64,000 nt of DNA, from positions 124,001-188,000 of the forward strand of contig NZ_QOHK01000003.1 in assembly GCF_003319175.1 (NCBI RefSeq), written 5' to 3'. The notes beneath the pieces were generated by a model. It did not search any database. It was not told the DNA's origin and saw only the letters and a program-made list of their open reading frames with translations. The DNA is from Blastococcus sp. TF02-8 (GTDB lineage: Bacteria; Actinomycetota; Actinomycetes; Mycobacteriales; Geodermatophilaceae). The translations under genes and the position numbers were made by a program. Below, piece after piece: positions 43,840-56,372 of this stretch. Position 1 is the first letter of the stretch. Each line of letters starts with the position of its first letter.

Positions 43840-44649
43840 TCAGTGCGTGGCGCCGTGCGCGACCAGCAGCGCGACCAGCGCGTCGTGGCCCGTGGCGGAC
43901 TCCAGGTCGCCGGGGCGGTGGCGCGCGGCGGCCACCCGACCGATGTCCAGGGCGCTGGCGCCGTCGTGGGTCGTGGCGTCGACATCGGCGCCGGCCTCCA
44001 GCAGCAACCGGACGATCTCCGGTCCCTTCCCGGCCGCGCCGGCGGCGACCGCCGTGTGCAGCGGGGTGCGGCCGGTGTCGGCGTCCCGACCGTCGACGTC
44101 CGCCCCGGCGTCCAGCAGCAGCCGGACCAGCTCCAGGTGACCGCCGGCGGCCGCCGCGTGCAGCGCGCTGCCGTCGGCCTGGGCCCCGCGGTCGAGGAGG
44201 AGCCGGGCGGAGCCGGCGGCGCCGCCGGACGCCGCCCAGGTGAGCAGGTCGACCCCCGTGGCCGGGTCGGTCAGCGCCGCACCGCCGTCGAGCTCGGCGC
44301 CGAGCCGCTCGACGTCGTCCAGGTAGGCCGCGCTCGGGGCGTCGAGAGCGGCGCCGCGGGCGACGAGCTCCGGCACGAGCGCCGGGGCGTGCTCCAGCGC
44401 CACGTGCAGCGGGGTGCGGTGGTCCTCCGTGCGGGCGGCGAGGTCCGCCCCGGCCTCCAGGAGGACGCCCGTCACCTCCGCCCGCCCGGAGCGGACGGCC
44501 AGGTGCAGCGGCGTCCAGCCGTCCTGCCCCTCGTGCTCCACGGTGGCTGACAGCAGCCGGGGCGCCTCGGCGACGGCCGACCGGACGGCCTCGGCGTCGC
44601 CCTCGGCGATCAGCCGGCCGAGTCGCTGGGCGGTCATGCGGGTCGTCAC
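43840..44649 (-). CDS. Ankyrin-repeat protein
   Basis: 269 residues from GTG 44649. At least five ankyrin units can be counted, such as GWTPLHLAVRSGRAEVTGVL, RTPLHVALEHAPALVPELV, SALHAAAAGGHLELVRLLLD and RTPLHTAVAAGA. The middle unit (about 120-160) is degenerate. No signal peptide or catalytic domain; probably a cytosolic interaction scaffold. The partner is unknown. It lies upstream of kgd in the same direction with a 129-bp gap. Confidence 0.88.
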   Translation of the reverse strand: MTTRMTAQRLGRLIAEGDAEAVRSAVAEAPRLLSATVEHEGQDGWTPLHLAVRSGRAEVTGVLLEAGADLAARTEDHRTPLHVALEHAPALVPELVARGAALDAPSAAYLDDVERLGAELDGGAALTDPATGVDLLTWAASGGAAGSARLLLDRGAQADGSALHAAAAGGHLELVRLLLDAGADVDGRDADTGRTPLHTAVAAGAAGKGPEIVRLLLEAGADVDATTHDGASALDIGRVAAARHRPGDLESATGHDALVALLVAHGATH

Positions 44650-44675
44650 GGGGGCTCCACTCCTGCCGTTCGGGC

Positions 44676-45421
44676 TCAGCTCACGTCGCGCCGGACGGCG
44701 AACAGGGTTCCCAGCAGCGCGGCGCCCAGACCGTATCCGAGGAGGAGCAGGCCACCCTGCCAGCGTTCGAGGAGGTCCGGCCCCTGGAACGTGACGGTGA
44801 GCGCCTCGAGCGCACCCCCGGGCAGCCAGGTGTAGACGGCGCCGAGGAACGTGCGGACCAACCCCTCCACGACGAAGACGTAGACCAGTCCGCCGACGAT
44901 CGCGCCCACCTGGTTGCGGACCAGCGCGCCCACGCCGACGCCGATGACCGTGTAGACCACCAGTGCGAGGGCCGTGGTGACCACGACCCGCAGGTTGTCC
45001 CCCGTCAGCTCGGGTACCGCGCCGCGCGCCCCGGCGTACCCGGCCACCACGGCGTCGGTCACCACGGTGACGGCCACGGCGAACGGAACCGCCGCCAGGG
45101 CGTAGGCCAGCAGCTTCGCGGCGATCACCCGGCCGCGACGAGGGGTGGTGAGGAACGTCGGGGTCGCCGTGCGGTGCCGGTACTCCTGGGTGGTCCCGAT
45201 GATCCCGAGCACGAGCATCAGCACGACCGCCTGTGACGGGCTGCCGAGGGCCAGCTGCTCGTACAGCGGCGTGCCCACCGGGGGGACGCCGACCGTCGGG
45301 TCGCCGGCGAACGCCGTGGTGATGACGGCGGACAGCACCGACAGCGCCGTGACACCCAGCAGCAGCCCGATCCAGACGCGCGTGGTGAACAGCTTGGCCC
45401 ACTCCGCGCGCACCAGGCCGG

Positions 45422-45425
<4 letters not shown>
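44676..45425 (-). CDS. ABC transporter permease (ABC-2 type)
   Basis: 249 residues. Starts MTGLVRAEWAKLFTTRVWIG, then six hydrophobic helices with EYRHRTATPTFLTTPRRGRV in the first cytoplasmic loop, typical of ABC-2 permeases that pair with small multidrug-type ATPases. The ATG overlaps the stop of the ATPase gene (ATGA), so the two form one exporter. The substrate is unknown. Confidence 0.88.
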
Positions 45426-46354
<929 letters not shown>

Positions 46355-46503
46355 GGGGCCGGGTACGCGGGTCGGTGCGGTGGGGATGGCGCGCTCCTCG
46401 TCGTCCGCAGGGCCGGTCCGCCCATCCAAGCGCACGCGCCGGGCCGGTGGGGCCGTCGTGCGACCGGCAGCGCGACACGCCCGGGTCACATAGAGTGCCC
46501 GCC

Positions 46504-46974
46504 GTGAGCGATGCCGCGAGCACCTACTCCACGGTCGTCGTCGGAACCGACGGGTCCGAGTCGTCCCTGCGGGCGGTCGCCCGCGCGGGGGCGCTCGCCG
46601 GCGCCAGCGGGGCCGCCCTCGTGATCGCCTGCGCCTACCTGCCGACCGAGGGCGGGGACCGCGACCTGGAGCGCGCCCAGGACGTCCTCCGTGACGAGGC
46701 GTACCAGGTGGTCGGGTCCCACCCGGCGGAGGACACGGTGCGCACGGCGGCCGACCGGGCCCGCGCGGCCGGCGCGGGCGAGGTCCGCACCGTGGCCGTC
46801 GTGGGTTCACCGGTGGAGGCGCTGCTGGACGTCGTCCGCCGGGAGAACGCCGACCTGCTGGTGGTCGGCAACCGGGGCCTGGCAGGGATCAAGGGGCGGC
46901 TGCTGGGTTCGGTGCCCGCCGATGCGACCCGCCGCTCCCAGTGCGACGTGCTCGTCGTGCACACCACGGACTGA
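46504..46974 (+). CDS. Universal stress protein (UspA family)
   Basis: 156 residues from GTG 46504. Single Usp domain: STVVVGTDGSESSLRAVARA at the start and the ATP-binding signature VGNRGLAGIKGRLLGSVP near the end, so it is the nucleotide-binding type. It is followed 13 bp later by an adenylate cyclase gene. Usp proteins binding cAMP are known in mycobacteria, which makes a functional link possible but unproven. Confidence 0.9.
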   Translation: MSDAASTYSTVVVGTDGSESSLRAVARAGALAGASGAALVIACAYLPTEGGDRDLERAQDVLRDEAYQVVGSHPAEDTVRTAADRARAAGAGEVRTVAVVGSPVEALLDVVRRENADLLVVGNRGLAGIKGRLLGSVPADATRRSQCDVLVVHTTD

Positions 46975-46987
46975 GGCCGCGACGGGC

Positions 46988-48055
46988 ATGGACGACGCCG
47001 AGGCGCCGCCGCCCGGTCCGGGTGCACGGGAGGCCCTCGAGCGGCTGCTGCTCGGCGGTCCGCGGCGGTACACGCGCCTGCAGGTCGGCGAGCAGGCCGG
47101 CATGCCGCCGGAGCGCACGCTGCGGCTGTGGCGCGCCCTCGGTTTCCCCGACGCCGCCGACGACGACCCGGCGTTCACCGATGCCGACGTCGCGGCGCTC
47201 GGCGTGCTCTCCACGCTCATCGACTCGGGCTTCATCGGTCCGGGCAGCGAGGCGTCGATCGCGCGGGCCATGGGGCAGTCGCTGTCCCGGCTGGCCGACT
47301 GGCAGACCGACATGCTGGCCGACGCGCTCTCCCGGGGTGCCGGCCGGCCCGACGGGGCGGTGAGCACCGACGAGGCGGTGGCGGCGGCCGAGGCGCTCCT
47401 GCCGCGGCTGCGCGAGGTGCAGGACTACGTCTGGCGCCGGCATCTCGCGGCGAACGTCGACCGGCTGCTGGCGGCGACCGGGCCGGGCGACCGCCGGGAG
47501 CTCGCGGTCGGGTTCGCCGATCTGGTCGGCTACACGTCCCGGAGCCGTGGCATGGGTGGCCGTGAGCTGGGCGCCATGGTCGAGGACTTCGAGAGCACCG
47601 CCGCCGAGGTGATCGCCCGCCACCACGGCCGGGTGGTCAAGACCGTCGGCGACGGCGTGCTGTTCACCGCCGCCTCGGCGACCGACGCCGCCGACATCGG
47701 CCTGGAGCTGCCGGACGCCTGGGACGCGGCGGACCGCCCCCCGTTGCGGGTCGGAGCCGCCTTCGGCGCGGTGCTGACCCGGCTCGGTGACGTCTACTCG
47801 CCGGTGGTGAACCTGGCCAGCCGGCTCACCTCCCTGGCCCGGCCGGGTGCGCTGCTGGTCGACCGCGAGCTCGCCGACCGGCTCCGCGGCACCGACTCCT
47901 ATCGCGTGCGCCCGCTGCGGCGGGTCTCGGTCCGCGGCTACGACCACCTGCAGCCGTGGCTGGTGCGCCGCCCCCGGCACGCCGACGACCCGCAGGACCG
48001 CGACGCGCACTACGACGAGGACGCCTTCGACGCCGAGGACGCCACGGGCGACTGA
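46988..48055 (+). CDS. Class III adenylate/guanylate cyclase
   Basis: 355 residues from ATG 46988. The N-terminal half (about 1-160) is helical and resembles the regulatory domain of Rv1264-type cyclases (RYTRLQVGEQAGMPPERTLRLW, then GSEASIARAMGQSLSRLADWQ). The catalytic domain has the first metal Asp in GFADLVGYTSRSRG (about 178), the Lys-Asp pair in VVKTVGDGVLF, and DVYSPVVNLASRL with the Asn and Arg for transition-state binding. The catalytic set looks complete. The C-terminus is an acidic tail. Confidence 0.9.
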   Translation: MDDAEAPPPGPGAREALERLLLGGPRRYTRLQVGEQAGMPPERTLRLWRALGFPDAADDDPAFTDADVAALGVLSTLIDSGFIGPGSEASIARAMGQSLSRLADWQTDMLADALSRGAGRPDGAVSTDEAVAAAEALLPRLREVQDYVWRRHLAANVDRLLAATGPGDRRELAVGFADLVGYTSRSRGMGGRELGAMVEDFESTAAEVIARHHGRVVKTVGDGVLFTAASATDAADIGLELPDAWDAADRPPLRVGAAFGAVLTRLGDVYSPVVNLASRLTSLARPGALLVDRELADRLRGTDSYRVRPLRRVSVRGYDHLQPWLVRRPRHADDPQDRDAHYDEDAFDAEDATGD

Positions 48056-48097
48056 CCGCGCCGACGGCCGCCGCACAGGGCTTGGCAGGCTGTGGGC

Positions 48098-49721
<1,624 letters not shown>

Positions 49722-49735
<14 letters not shown>

Positions 49736-50942
49736 GCGGTTGCTCCCGCGGGGCGGTCGCGGTGACCGCGAGGGTCAGCGCGGCCAGGCCCGCCGCCCCG
49801 AGGAGCAGCACCCAGTAGGGCAGCAGGGTCGCCAGCAGGGCCAGCACCACGGGCGCGGCGAACCCCACGTAGGTGAGCGCGTAGTAGACCGCGGTCAGCC
49901 CGGCGAGCTCCCCGGGCGCGGCGATCCGCTGCGTCTCCAGCAGCCCGGACACCAGGCAGCACCCGTACCCGGTGCCCAGGAGGACGGCGGCGAGCGCGAC
50001 CAGCCACGGGGACGCCGTCGCCGCGGCCCCGGCCGCGACGCACAGCCCGGCGACCACCGCGACCAGCCCGCACACCACCCCGCGGCGCGGCGACCCCGCG
50101 GCGATCCGCCGGGCGGTCGGCTGGACGAGGAAGCCGGTGCCCAGCGTGCCGCCGGCGACGAGCGCGCTGAACGCGACGGTCCAGCCGGCCGTGCTCCCGG
50201 TGACCAGCCCGGGCAGGACGGCGATGGCGACCGTGGCCGCGCCGAACACCCACGGGGCCACCGGTGCCACGGCGCGCCGGAAGCGGGGGTCGGCCGCGGA
50301 CCGGACCCTGAGCCGCGCCAGCGGGGACCCGGCTGCGGGGGGCAGCGCGGCCGGGTCGACGGTCTCGGGGGAGCGCCACAGCGGCACCAGCACCGCCAGC
50401 ACGACCACGAGGTGCGGGAGGTAGGCGGTGACCAGCGGCGCGGGGGCCCACTGCGCGAGCAGACCGGCGACCACCGGCCCCAGGCAGAAGCCGGCCGTCA
50501 GGGACATCGCCGCGCGGCGCGCTCCGGAACCTTCCCTGGCCGAGGGATCCCAGCGCGCGGTGGACAGCTCCTCCACCCAGGCGCTCCCGGCGGCGAACGC
50601 AGCGCCGCTGGCCAGGCCGGCCAGGAAGCGCCCCGCGTAGAGCGCCCACAGATCGCCGACCATGAGCACGGCGGTGGCCAGCAGCGACACGAGCGCGGCG
50701 ACGCGCAGCACCGGCGTCCGGCCGCGGCGGTCGGAGACCGGCCCGAGCACCAGCAGTGCCGGGATGAGCCCGAGGGCGTAGAAGCCGACCAGCGCGTCGA
50801 CCGTGCTCACCGAGAAGCCGGAGCGGTCCCGGTAGGCCACGAGCAGGCTGACGAACTGGTTGGCGCCCCAGCCGATGGCGAACATGGTCAGCGCCACCGG
50901 GAGCCAGGCCCGGCGGGTGGTCGTGGGTGGGGCGGCCGTCAC
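49722..50942 (-). CDS. MFS transporter
   Basis: 406 residues, about 12 hydrophobic segments. Motif A-like LGPVSDRRGRTPVLRVAALV lies between helices 2 and 3, and FLAGLASGAAFAAGSAWVEE in helix 4. Resembles drug:proton antiporters, with the substrate unknown. It overlaps the end of the ABC-F gene on the other strand. Confidence 0.88.
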
Positions 50943-50975
50943 CCGGTCAGGGTGCCGGGTGCCGGCCCGCGCCCC

Positions 50976-51548
50976 TCATCCGGGGTCGGCCACGCCGTCC
51001 AGCGCCTCGCCCAGACCCAGGGTGTCCATCGCCGACCAGGTGGCGTCGACCCGGTGGGCGAGCACCAGCAGGTCGCGCAGCTGCCCGGACCGGTCGCGGA
51101 TGTGGTCCTCCAGGAGGGCCTCGCCGCGGAAACCCAGCCCGCTGAACAGCGCCAGCGCCGCCCCCTGCTCGGCGACCACCTCCACCACGAGCTTGGTGGC
51201 CCCTGAGGAGATCGCCTCGGTCACCGCGTGACGGGCCAGCAGCCGGCCCAGCCCCGCGCCGCGCCGCCGTCCACCGACGACCAGCCGCAGCTCGGCGACG
51301 TGGTCGGACCAGCCGGACAGCCGCCGGACCGCCACGTAGCCGTCGATCTGCCCGTCCCCGCTCGTCGCCACCCAGCGCGCGGTGCCGTCCTCCGCCCAGC
51401 CCCGCACCGTCTCCGGATCGGTGACGTCCTCCTTGATGAAGGTGCGGTCGCCCTCGGGCAGTCCGGCGAAGAAGCGCTGCAGGGGCTCGGCGTGACCGGG
51501 GCCGAGCGCCTCGACCGTGACCTCCGGGGTCTGCACGTCCTCGGTCAC
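50976..51548 (-). CDS. GNAT family N-acetyltransferase
   Basis: 190 residues from GTG 51548, 1 bp after the stop of the PHA-synthase-like gene. The GNAT core is ELRLVVGGRRRGAGLGRLLARHAVTEA with the acetyl-CoA loop, then ALALFSGLGFRGEALLEDH. The N-terminus (AEPLQRFFAGLPEGDRTFIKED) is of the type seen in RimJ/RimL-like proteins. Its position at the end of the phaC operon suggests co-transcription but gives no clear substrate. Confidence 0.85.
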   Translation of the reverse strand: MTEDVQTPEVTVEALGPGHAEPLQRFFAGLPEGDRTFIKEDVTDPETVRGWAEDGTARWVATSGDGQIDGYVAVRRLSGWSDHVAELRLVVGGRRRGAGLGRLLARHAVTEAISSGATKLVVEVVAEQGAALALFSGLGFRGEALLEDHIRDRSGQLRDLLVLAHRVDATWSAMDTLGLGEALDGVADPG

Positions 51549-51549
51549 C

Positions 51550-52674
51550 TCAGGCCCCCTTCGCCATGCCGGGCGCCTCGACGGCGTCGCTGCGTCGTCG
51601 CAGGAAGTCGATGATCGTGGGCACCGTCGTCTTCGCCGCGGTGCGGCCGACGACCAGGCCCATGTGCCCGGCGGGGAGCACCAGTTCGTGCTTGTCGGGT
51701 GAGCCCACGAGGTCGATCAGCGGTTCGCTCGCCGCGGCCGGGACGATGTGGTCCCGCTCGGCGCGCACGGTCAGGAACGGCACTCGGATGTCGGCCAGGT
51801 GGACGGGGTCGCCCCCGACGGTCAGCCGGTCGTCGAGCATGCCGTTGTCCCGCACGAGCATCCGCACCGTCTGCCGGGCGGCCCTGCCGGGGAACGGCAC
51901 GTGGTCGTCCGACCACCCGGTCATGGCCTGGTAGGAGGCCACGTACTCGTCGTTCCAGAGTCGCTCCCACAGGGTCACGTACCGGGTCACCTCCGCCGTG
52001 GGGGTGAGCGTCCGGAACCCCTGGACGACGACCTGCGGGGGCACGTTGCCGTTCTCGTCGACGACCGAGTCCACCTCCAGACCGCCCACGGCGAAGACGT
52101 CGGCCAGCGGGCCCATGTGCCGGAAGTCGACCGGGGTCGCCAGCACCGTCAGGCTGCGCAGCGGCGAGTCGGGGTGGTGCGCGGCGTGCAGCAGCGAGAG
52201 GTCCCCACCGAAGCAGTAGCCGAAGAGGTTGACCTCGTCGGCCCCGGAGAGCTCCAGCACCCGGTCGATGGCCGCGGGGATGTAGTCGTCGGCGTAGTCC
52301 TCCAGGCCGTTGGCGGCGTCGCGCTCGTCCGGTTCACCCCAGTCGACCATGTACACGTCGAACCCGGCCCGCAGCAGCTGCTCGACGAAGCTGTTCCCCG
52401 GCGACAGGTCGAGGATGTAACTGCGGCTGATCAGGCTGAACACCAGGAGCAGGGGAGGGGAGTGCCGCACCCCGCCGTAGGTCTCCGGGTCGTTGCGGTA
52501 GTGCCACAGCTGGGTCCGCCCGCGTTCCCAGACGACGTCCTTGGGGGTGCAGCCGACGCCGGGCCGGTCGACGCCGGCCACCAGTCGGATGCCGTTACGT
52601 GCCCGCAGGGCGTTGCGCTCCACGTCGCGCCGGACGCGGTCGAGGATCGTCTGCGGGCTGGGCACGGTCGGCAT
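51550..52674 (-). CDS. PHA-synthase-like alpha/beta hydrolase (PhaC family)
   Basis: 374 residues. The nucleophile elbow is NLFGYCFGGDLSLL, with Cys in place of the lipase Ser as in polyhydroxyalkanoate synthases. Partners are Asp in VRAERDHIVP and His in LPAGHMGLVVGR. SPPLLLVFSLISRSYILDL and DVYMVDWGEPDERD are PhaC-like. The length fits class III PhaC (about 355-380) rather than class I (about 590). It is preceded by a small coiled-coil gene and an acyl-CoA ligase, a plausible polyester or storage module. Confidence 0.88.
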   Translation of the reverse strand: MPTVPSPQTILDRVRRDVERNALRARNGIRLVAGVDRPGVGCTPKDVVWERGRTQLWHYRNDPETYGGVRHSPPLLLVFSLISRSYILDLSPGNSFVEQLLRAGFDVYMVDWGEPDERDAANGLEDYADDYIPAAIDRVLELSGADEVNLFGYCFGGDLSLLHAAHHPDSPLRSLTVLATPVDFRHMGPLADVFAVGGLEVDSVVDENGNVPPQVVVQGFRTLTPTAEVTRYVTLWERLWNDEYVASYQAMTGWSDDHVPFPGRAARQTVRMLVRDNGMLDDRLTVGGDPVHLADIRVPFLTVRAERDHIVPAAASEPLIDLVGSPDKHELVLPAGHMGLVVGRTAAKTTVPTIIDFLRRRSDAVEAPGMAKGA

Positions 52675-53005
52675 GGCTGTCCTCCGGGAGGCGGGACGGG
52701 GTCGTGCGGGGCGGCTGGGTGCGACGGCGCTCGGCCTCGAGGGCGACGGTGAGCCGGCGGACCTCGCGGTCCAGGGCCCCGACCTGCGCCCGCAGCCGGT
52801 GCACGTCGCTGCCGGCGGGCAGGTTGACCAGGTGCCAGGCGCGCGCGGTCAGGTCCTGGGCCGAGGAGCGGGCGATCGTCGTCGCCTTGCGCAGCAGGGC
52901 CACGCCGAGGGCGAAACCGGGGGTGCGCACCAGGCCCTCCGCGTGCGGGGTGACCGCGCGGTCGACGGCGTCGTAGGCCTGCCGCCACCGGGGCGGCTGG
53001 CTCAT
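52595..53005 (-). CDS. Small coiled-coil protein, possible PhaE/phasin-like partner
   Basis: 136 residues from ATG 53005, overlapping the ligase stop (ATGA). The N-terminal half is helical ([37 protein letters not shown]), then a heptad-like segment ([20 protein letters not shown]) and a disordered basic tail. Its last 80 bp overlap the start of the phaC-like gene in another frame. Class III synthases need a PhaE subunit with a C-terminal coiled coil, so this may be such a partner; similarity is only architectural. Confidence 0.55.
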   Translation of the reverse strand: MSQPPRWRQAYDAVDRAVTPHAEGLVRTPGFALGVALLRKATTIARSSAQDLTARAWHLVNLPAGSDVHRLRAQVGALDREVRRLTVALEAERRRTQPPRTTPSRLPEDSHADRAQPADDPRPRPARRGAQRPAGT

Positions 53006-54498
53006 CGCACGCCCTCCGGGACCTCCACCGCGCGGCGCAGGATCTTGCCGGTCGGCCCCTTGGGCAGCGCGTCGACCAGCCAGAGGTGGCGGGGGTACTT
53101 GTAGGCCGCGACCCGCTCCTTGACCCAGGCCTGCAGCTCCTGCGGATCGGCCTCCTGGCCCGGCTTCAGCGCCACCGCGGCGGCGACCTCCTCGCCGAGG
53201 TCGGGGTGCGGCACCCCGACGCAGGCGGCCTCGGCCACGGCCGGGTGCTCGTAGAGCGCCTCCTCGATCTCCCGCGGGTAGACGTTGTAGCCGCCGCGGA
53301 TGATCATCTCCTTCTTGCGGTCGACGATGAAGAAGTAGCCGTCCTCGTCCTGCCGGGCGAGGTCGCCGGTGCGGAACCAGCCGTCGGGGATCGCCTTCTC
53401 GGTCTCCTCCGGGCGCTGCCAGTAGCCCTTCATGACGTTCTCGCCCCGGATCGCGATCTCGCCGACCTCGCCCTGCGGCACGTCCTTGCCGTCGTCGTCG
53501 ACCAGCCGCATCTCCACGCCCTCGATGGGGGTGCCGATGGAGCCGGGCTTGCGCTCCGCGTGCGGGTGGTTGAACGAGGCGACCGGGGAGGTCTCGCTCA
53601 GCCCGTAGCCCTCGAGGATGATGCAGCCGAACTCCTGCTCGAAGTTCCGCATCACCTCCACCGGCATGGCCGACCCGCCGGAGACGCACAGGCGCAGGCT
53701 GGACATGTCGTACCGGTCGTGGTCGGGCGCGTGCAGCATCGCCGAGAACATCGTCGGGACGCCCTCGAAGATGGTGACCCGGTCGCGCGCGACGATCTCC
53801 AGCGCCTTGGCTCCGTCGAAGCGGGGGAGGAGGGTCAGGCAGGCCCGTGCCAGGACGGCGGCGTTGAGGCCGCAGGTCAGCCCGAAGACGTGGAAGAGGG
53901 GCAGGCAGCCCATGATCACGTCGTCCCGGGTGGACTCGACCAGGTCCCGCCCGCCGGTGCGGGCGTTGCTGCGCAGGTTGGCGTGCGTGAGCTGGGCGCC
54001 CTTGGGTCGGCCGGTGGTGCCCGAGGTGTAGAGGATGACCGCGTCGTCCTCGTCGGTCCGGTCGGTGGCCGCGGTCAGGCACTCGTCGCCGAGCAGCTCG
54101 CGCGGCAGGTCGGGGCTCACCGCGACCGCCTCGACGCCGACGCCGCCGGCCGCTTCCTCCACGGGCCCGGACGACCCGGCGAGCGCCACCACGACCCGGG
54201 CCCCCGAGTCCTGCAGGTAGTACTCCACCTCCCGGGCCTTGAGCAGCGGGTTCATCGGGACGACGGCCGCACCGGCCAGCAGCGTCCCGTAGAAGACGAC
54301 CGGGAAGGCGACGACGTTGGGCAGCACCATCCCGACGCGGTCCCCGGGGGAGACCCCGCGGTCCTGCAGCGCCGCCGCGACCCGGAGCGCGGCGTCGGCG
54401 AACTCCCGGTAGGTGAGGGCGACGTCGTCCATCCGGAGCGCCACGTGGTCGGGCGCCTCGTCGGCGGCGTCGAGCAGGTTCTGTGCCAGGTTGGTCAT
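53002..54498 (-). CDS. Long-chain fatty-acid-CoA ligase (AMP-binding)
   Basis: 498 residues from ATG 54498. ANL superfamily: P-loop [18 protein letters not shown]5 [18 protein letters not shown]7 [21 protein letters not shown]8 [20 protein letters not shown] and A10 with the catalytic Lys in [11 protein letters not shown]. It activates a fatty acid as the adenylate and then as acyl-CoA. Heading the operon with the coiled-coil and PhaC-like genes suggests it supplies hydroxyacyl-CoA precursors. Confidence 0.93.
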   Translation of the reverse strand: MTNLAQNLLDAADEAPDHVALRMDDVALTYREFADAALRVAAALQDRGVSPGDRVGMVLPNVVAFPVVFYGTLLAGAAVVPMNPLLKAREVEYYLQDSGARVVVALAGSSGPVEEAAGGVGVEAVAVSPDLPRELLGDECLTAATDRTDEDDAVILYTSGTTGRPKGAQLTHANLRSNARTGGRDLVESTRDDVIMGCLPLFHVFGLTCGLNAAVLARACLTLLPRFDGAKALEIVARDRVTIFEGVPTMFSAMLHAPDHDRYDMSSLRLCVSGGSAMPVEVMRNFEQEFGCIILEGYGLSETSPVASFNHPHAERKPGSIGTPIEGVEMRLVDDDGKDVPQGEVGEIAIRGENVMKGYWQRPEETEKAIPDGWFRTGDLARQDEDGYFFIVDRKKEMIIRGGYNVYPREIEEALYEHPAVAEAACVGVPHPDLGEEVAAAVALKPGQEADPQELQAWVKERVAAYKYPRHLWLVDALPKGPTGKILRRAVEVPEGVR

Positions 54499-54588
54499 CG
54501 GTCCCCCAGTTCGCCGGTTGCTCGACGGCGGGGTCCTACCCGGCTCGACGGGTGATGTACCGCACAGCCTCGATACGGTGGGCGGAAA

Positions 54589-54612
54589 GTCCCAGCACCC
54601 GTCCCAGCACCC
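54589..54612 (+). repeat. 12-bp tandem repeat in the ligase/SDR promoter gap
   Basis: GTCCCAGCACCC occurs twice in tandem (54589-54600 and 54601-54612), followed by a further partial GTCCC. It lies 20 bp before the SDR start in a divergent gap of 134 bp. Confidence 0.7.
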
Positions 54613-54632
54613 GTCCCGGGGGAGTCCCAGCC

Positions 54633-55403
54633 ATGCCCGACCGCTCGATCCTCGACATGTTCCGCCTCGACGACCGGGTCGCCATCGTGACCGGTGCCTC
54701 CTCCGGGCTGGGCGCGGTGTTCGCCCGCACGCTGGCCGAGGCCGGCTGCGACGTCGTCCTCGGCGCCCGGCGGGTCGACCGGCTCGCCGAGACACAGCGG
54801 GCGGTCGAGGAGACCGGGCGGCGCGCGGTCTCGGTGCAGACCGACGTCGCGAAGGTCGAGGACTGCCAGGGCCTGGTCGACGCGGCGATGGCCGAGTTCG
54901 GCAAGGTCGACATCCTGGTCAACAACGCCGGCATCGGCACGGCCGCACCCGCCACCCGCGAGAGCCCGGACCAGTTCCGCTCGGTCATCGACGTCAACCT
55001 CAACGGCTGCTACTGGATGGCGCAGGCCTGCGGCCGGGTGATGAAGCCCGGCAGCTCCATCGTGAACATCTCCAGCATCCTGGGCCTGACCACCGCGGGG
55101 CTGCCGCAGGCCGCCTACGCCGCCAGCAAGGCGGGCCTGATCGGGCTCACCCGCGACCTCGCGCAGCAGTGGACCGGGCGCAAGGGCATCCGCGTCAACG
55201 CGCTGGCGCCGGGCTTCTTCGCCTCGGAGATGACCGACCAGTACCCCGAGGGCTACCTCGACCAGCAGATGGCCCGGGTGCTGGCCGGCCGGGCCGGTGA
55301 CCCGCGTGAGCTCGCCGCGGCCCTGGTGTTCCTGGTCAGCGACGCCGGCGGCTACGTCACCGGCACGACCATCCCGGTCGAGGGCGGGATGCTCACCAGC
55401 TGA
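54633..55403 (+). CDS. Short-chain dehydrogenase/reductase
   Basis: 256 residues from ATG 54633. Classical SDR: cofactor loop [26 protein letters not shown], the catalytic Ser in VNISSILGL, Tyr and Lys in [16 protein letters not shown], and [13 protein letters not shown] at the end. The ARR after strand 2 ([11 protein letters not shown]) suggests NADP(H). Divergent from the acyl-CoA ligase, so 3-oxoacyl or hydroxyacyl chemistry is plausible but unproven. Confidence 0.92.
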   Translation: MPDRSILDMFRLDDRVAIVTGASSGLGAVFARTLAEAGCDVVLGARRVDRLAETQRAVEETGRRAVSVQTDVAKVEDCQGLVDAAMAEFGKVDILVNNAGIGTAAPATRESPDQFRSVIDVNLNGCYWMAQACGRVMKPGSSIVNISSILGLTTAGLPQAAYAASKAGLIGLTRDLAQQWTGRKGIRVNALAPGFFASEMTDQYPEGYLDQQMARVLAGRAGDPRELAAALVFLVSDAGGYVTGTTIPVEGGMLTS

Positions 55404-55422
55404 GTCCCGCCCCCGGCCGGGG

Positions 55423-56319
55423 TCACCGTGCCTGCTCGGCCCGCTCGACGAGCGCGGTGATCCGGTCGGTGAGCTGCTCCCACAGCTCGCGCGGCAGGTC
55501 GTGCCCCATCCCGTCGACCACGAACAGTTCGGCGCCCGGCACCGCGGCGGCCGTGGCCCGGCCGCCGGAGACGTCCACCAGCTGGTCCTGCTCGCCGTGG
55601 ATCACCAGCGTCGGGACCGCGACCTTCCCGAGGTCGCCGGTCCGGTCGTGCGTGCTCAGGATGGCGGCGAGCTGCCGGGAGACCCCGGCGGGGTCGTAGG
55701 CCCGGTCGAAGGAGAGCCCGGCGCGGTCGCGGACCGAGGGCTCGTCGAACTCGAAGCCCGGGGAGCCGATGACCCGGTAGGTGTCGACGACGCGCTCGAT
55801 CGCGCCCTCCCGGTCGCTCGCGGGCGCGGCCAGCAGGACGCCGAGAGCCGCCTCGGCGGGAGCGCCCACCGCGGGGTCGCCGGTGGTCGACATGATCGAG
55901 GTCAGGCTGCGCACCCGCCGGGGGTGGGCGATGGCCACCAGCTGGGCGATCATGCCGCCCATGGAGGCGCCCACGAGGTGCACGCTGTCCAGGCCGAGGG
56001 CGTCGAGCAGGCCCACGGTGTCCTCGGCCAGGTCGGGCAGCCCGTACGCGACCGAGGAGCGATCGCCACCGAGCACCGCCATCACATCGGCCGGACCGGC
56101 CTGGTCCAGGTGGGTGGACAGGCCGATGTCGCGGTTGTCGAACCGGACCACGAAGTGCCCGCGCTCGGCGATGCCGACGCAGAACTCGTCGGGCCAGCCG
56201 ATCATCTGGGTCGCCAGGCCCATCACCAGGAGGACGGGGGTGTGGGAGGGGTCGCCGAAGGTCTCGTACGCGATCTCGACGTCGCCGACCGTGGCCTTCT
56301 GGATGCCGCTGCTCTGCAT
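55423..56319 (-). CDS. Alpha/beta hydrolase
   Basis: 298 residues. Nucleophile elbow HLVGASMGGMIAQLVAIAHP, acid in VIHGEQDQLVDV, His in VDGMGHDLP. RFDNRDIGLSTHLD near residue 60 is typical of the branch containing epoxide hydrolase-like and aclacinomycin methylesterase-like (RdmC) enzymes. The substrate is unknown. It converges on the SDR gene with a 19-bp gap. Confidence 0.88.
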   Translation of the reverse strand: MQSSGIQKATVGDVEIAYETFGDPSHTPVLLVMGLATQMIGWPDEFCVGIAERGHFVVRFDNRDIGLSTHLDQAGPADVMAVLGGDRSSVAYGLPDLAEDTVGLLDALGLDSVHLVGASMGGMIAQLVAIAHPRRVRSLTSIMSTTGDPAVGAPAEAALGVLLAAPASDREGAIERVVDTYRVIGSPGFEFDEPSVRDRAGLSFDRAYDPAGVSRQLAAILSTHDRTGDLGKVAVPTLVIHGEQDQLVDVSGGRATAAAVPGAELFVVDGMGHDLPRELWEQLTDRITALVERAEQAR

Positions 56320-56372
56320 GGCCGCGGACGCTAGCCGAGCCGGACGAGACCTGGGTCACCGGCCTCGCGGAC

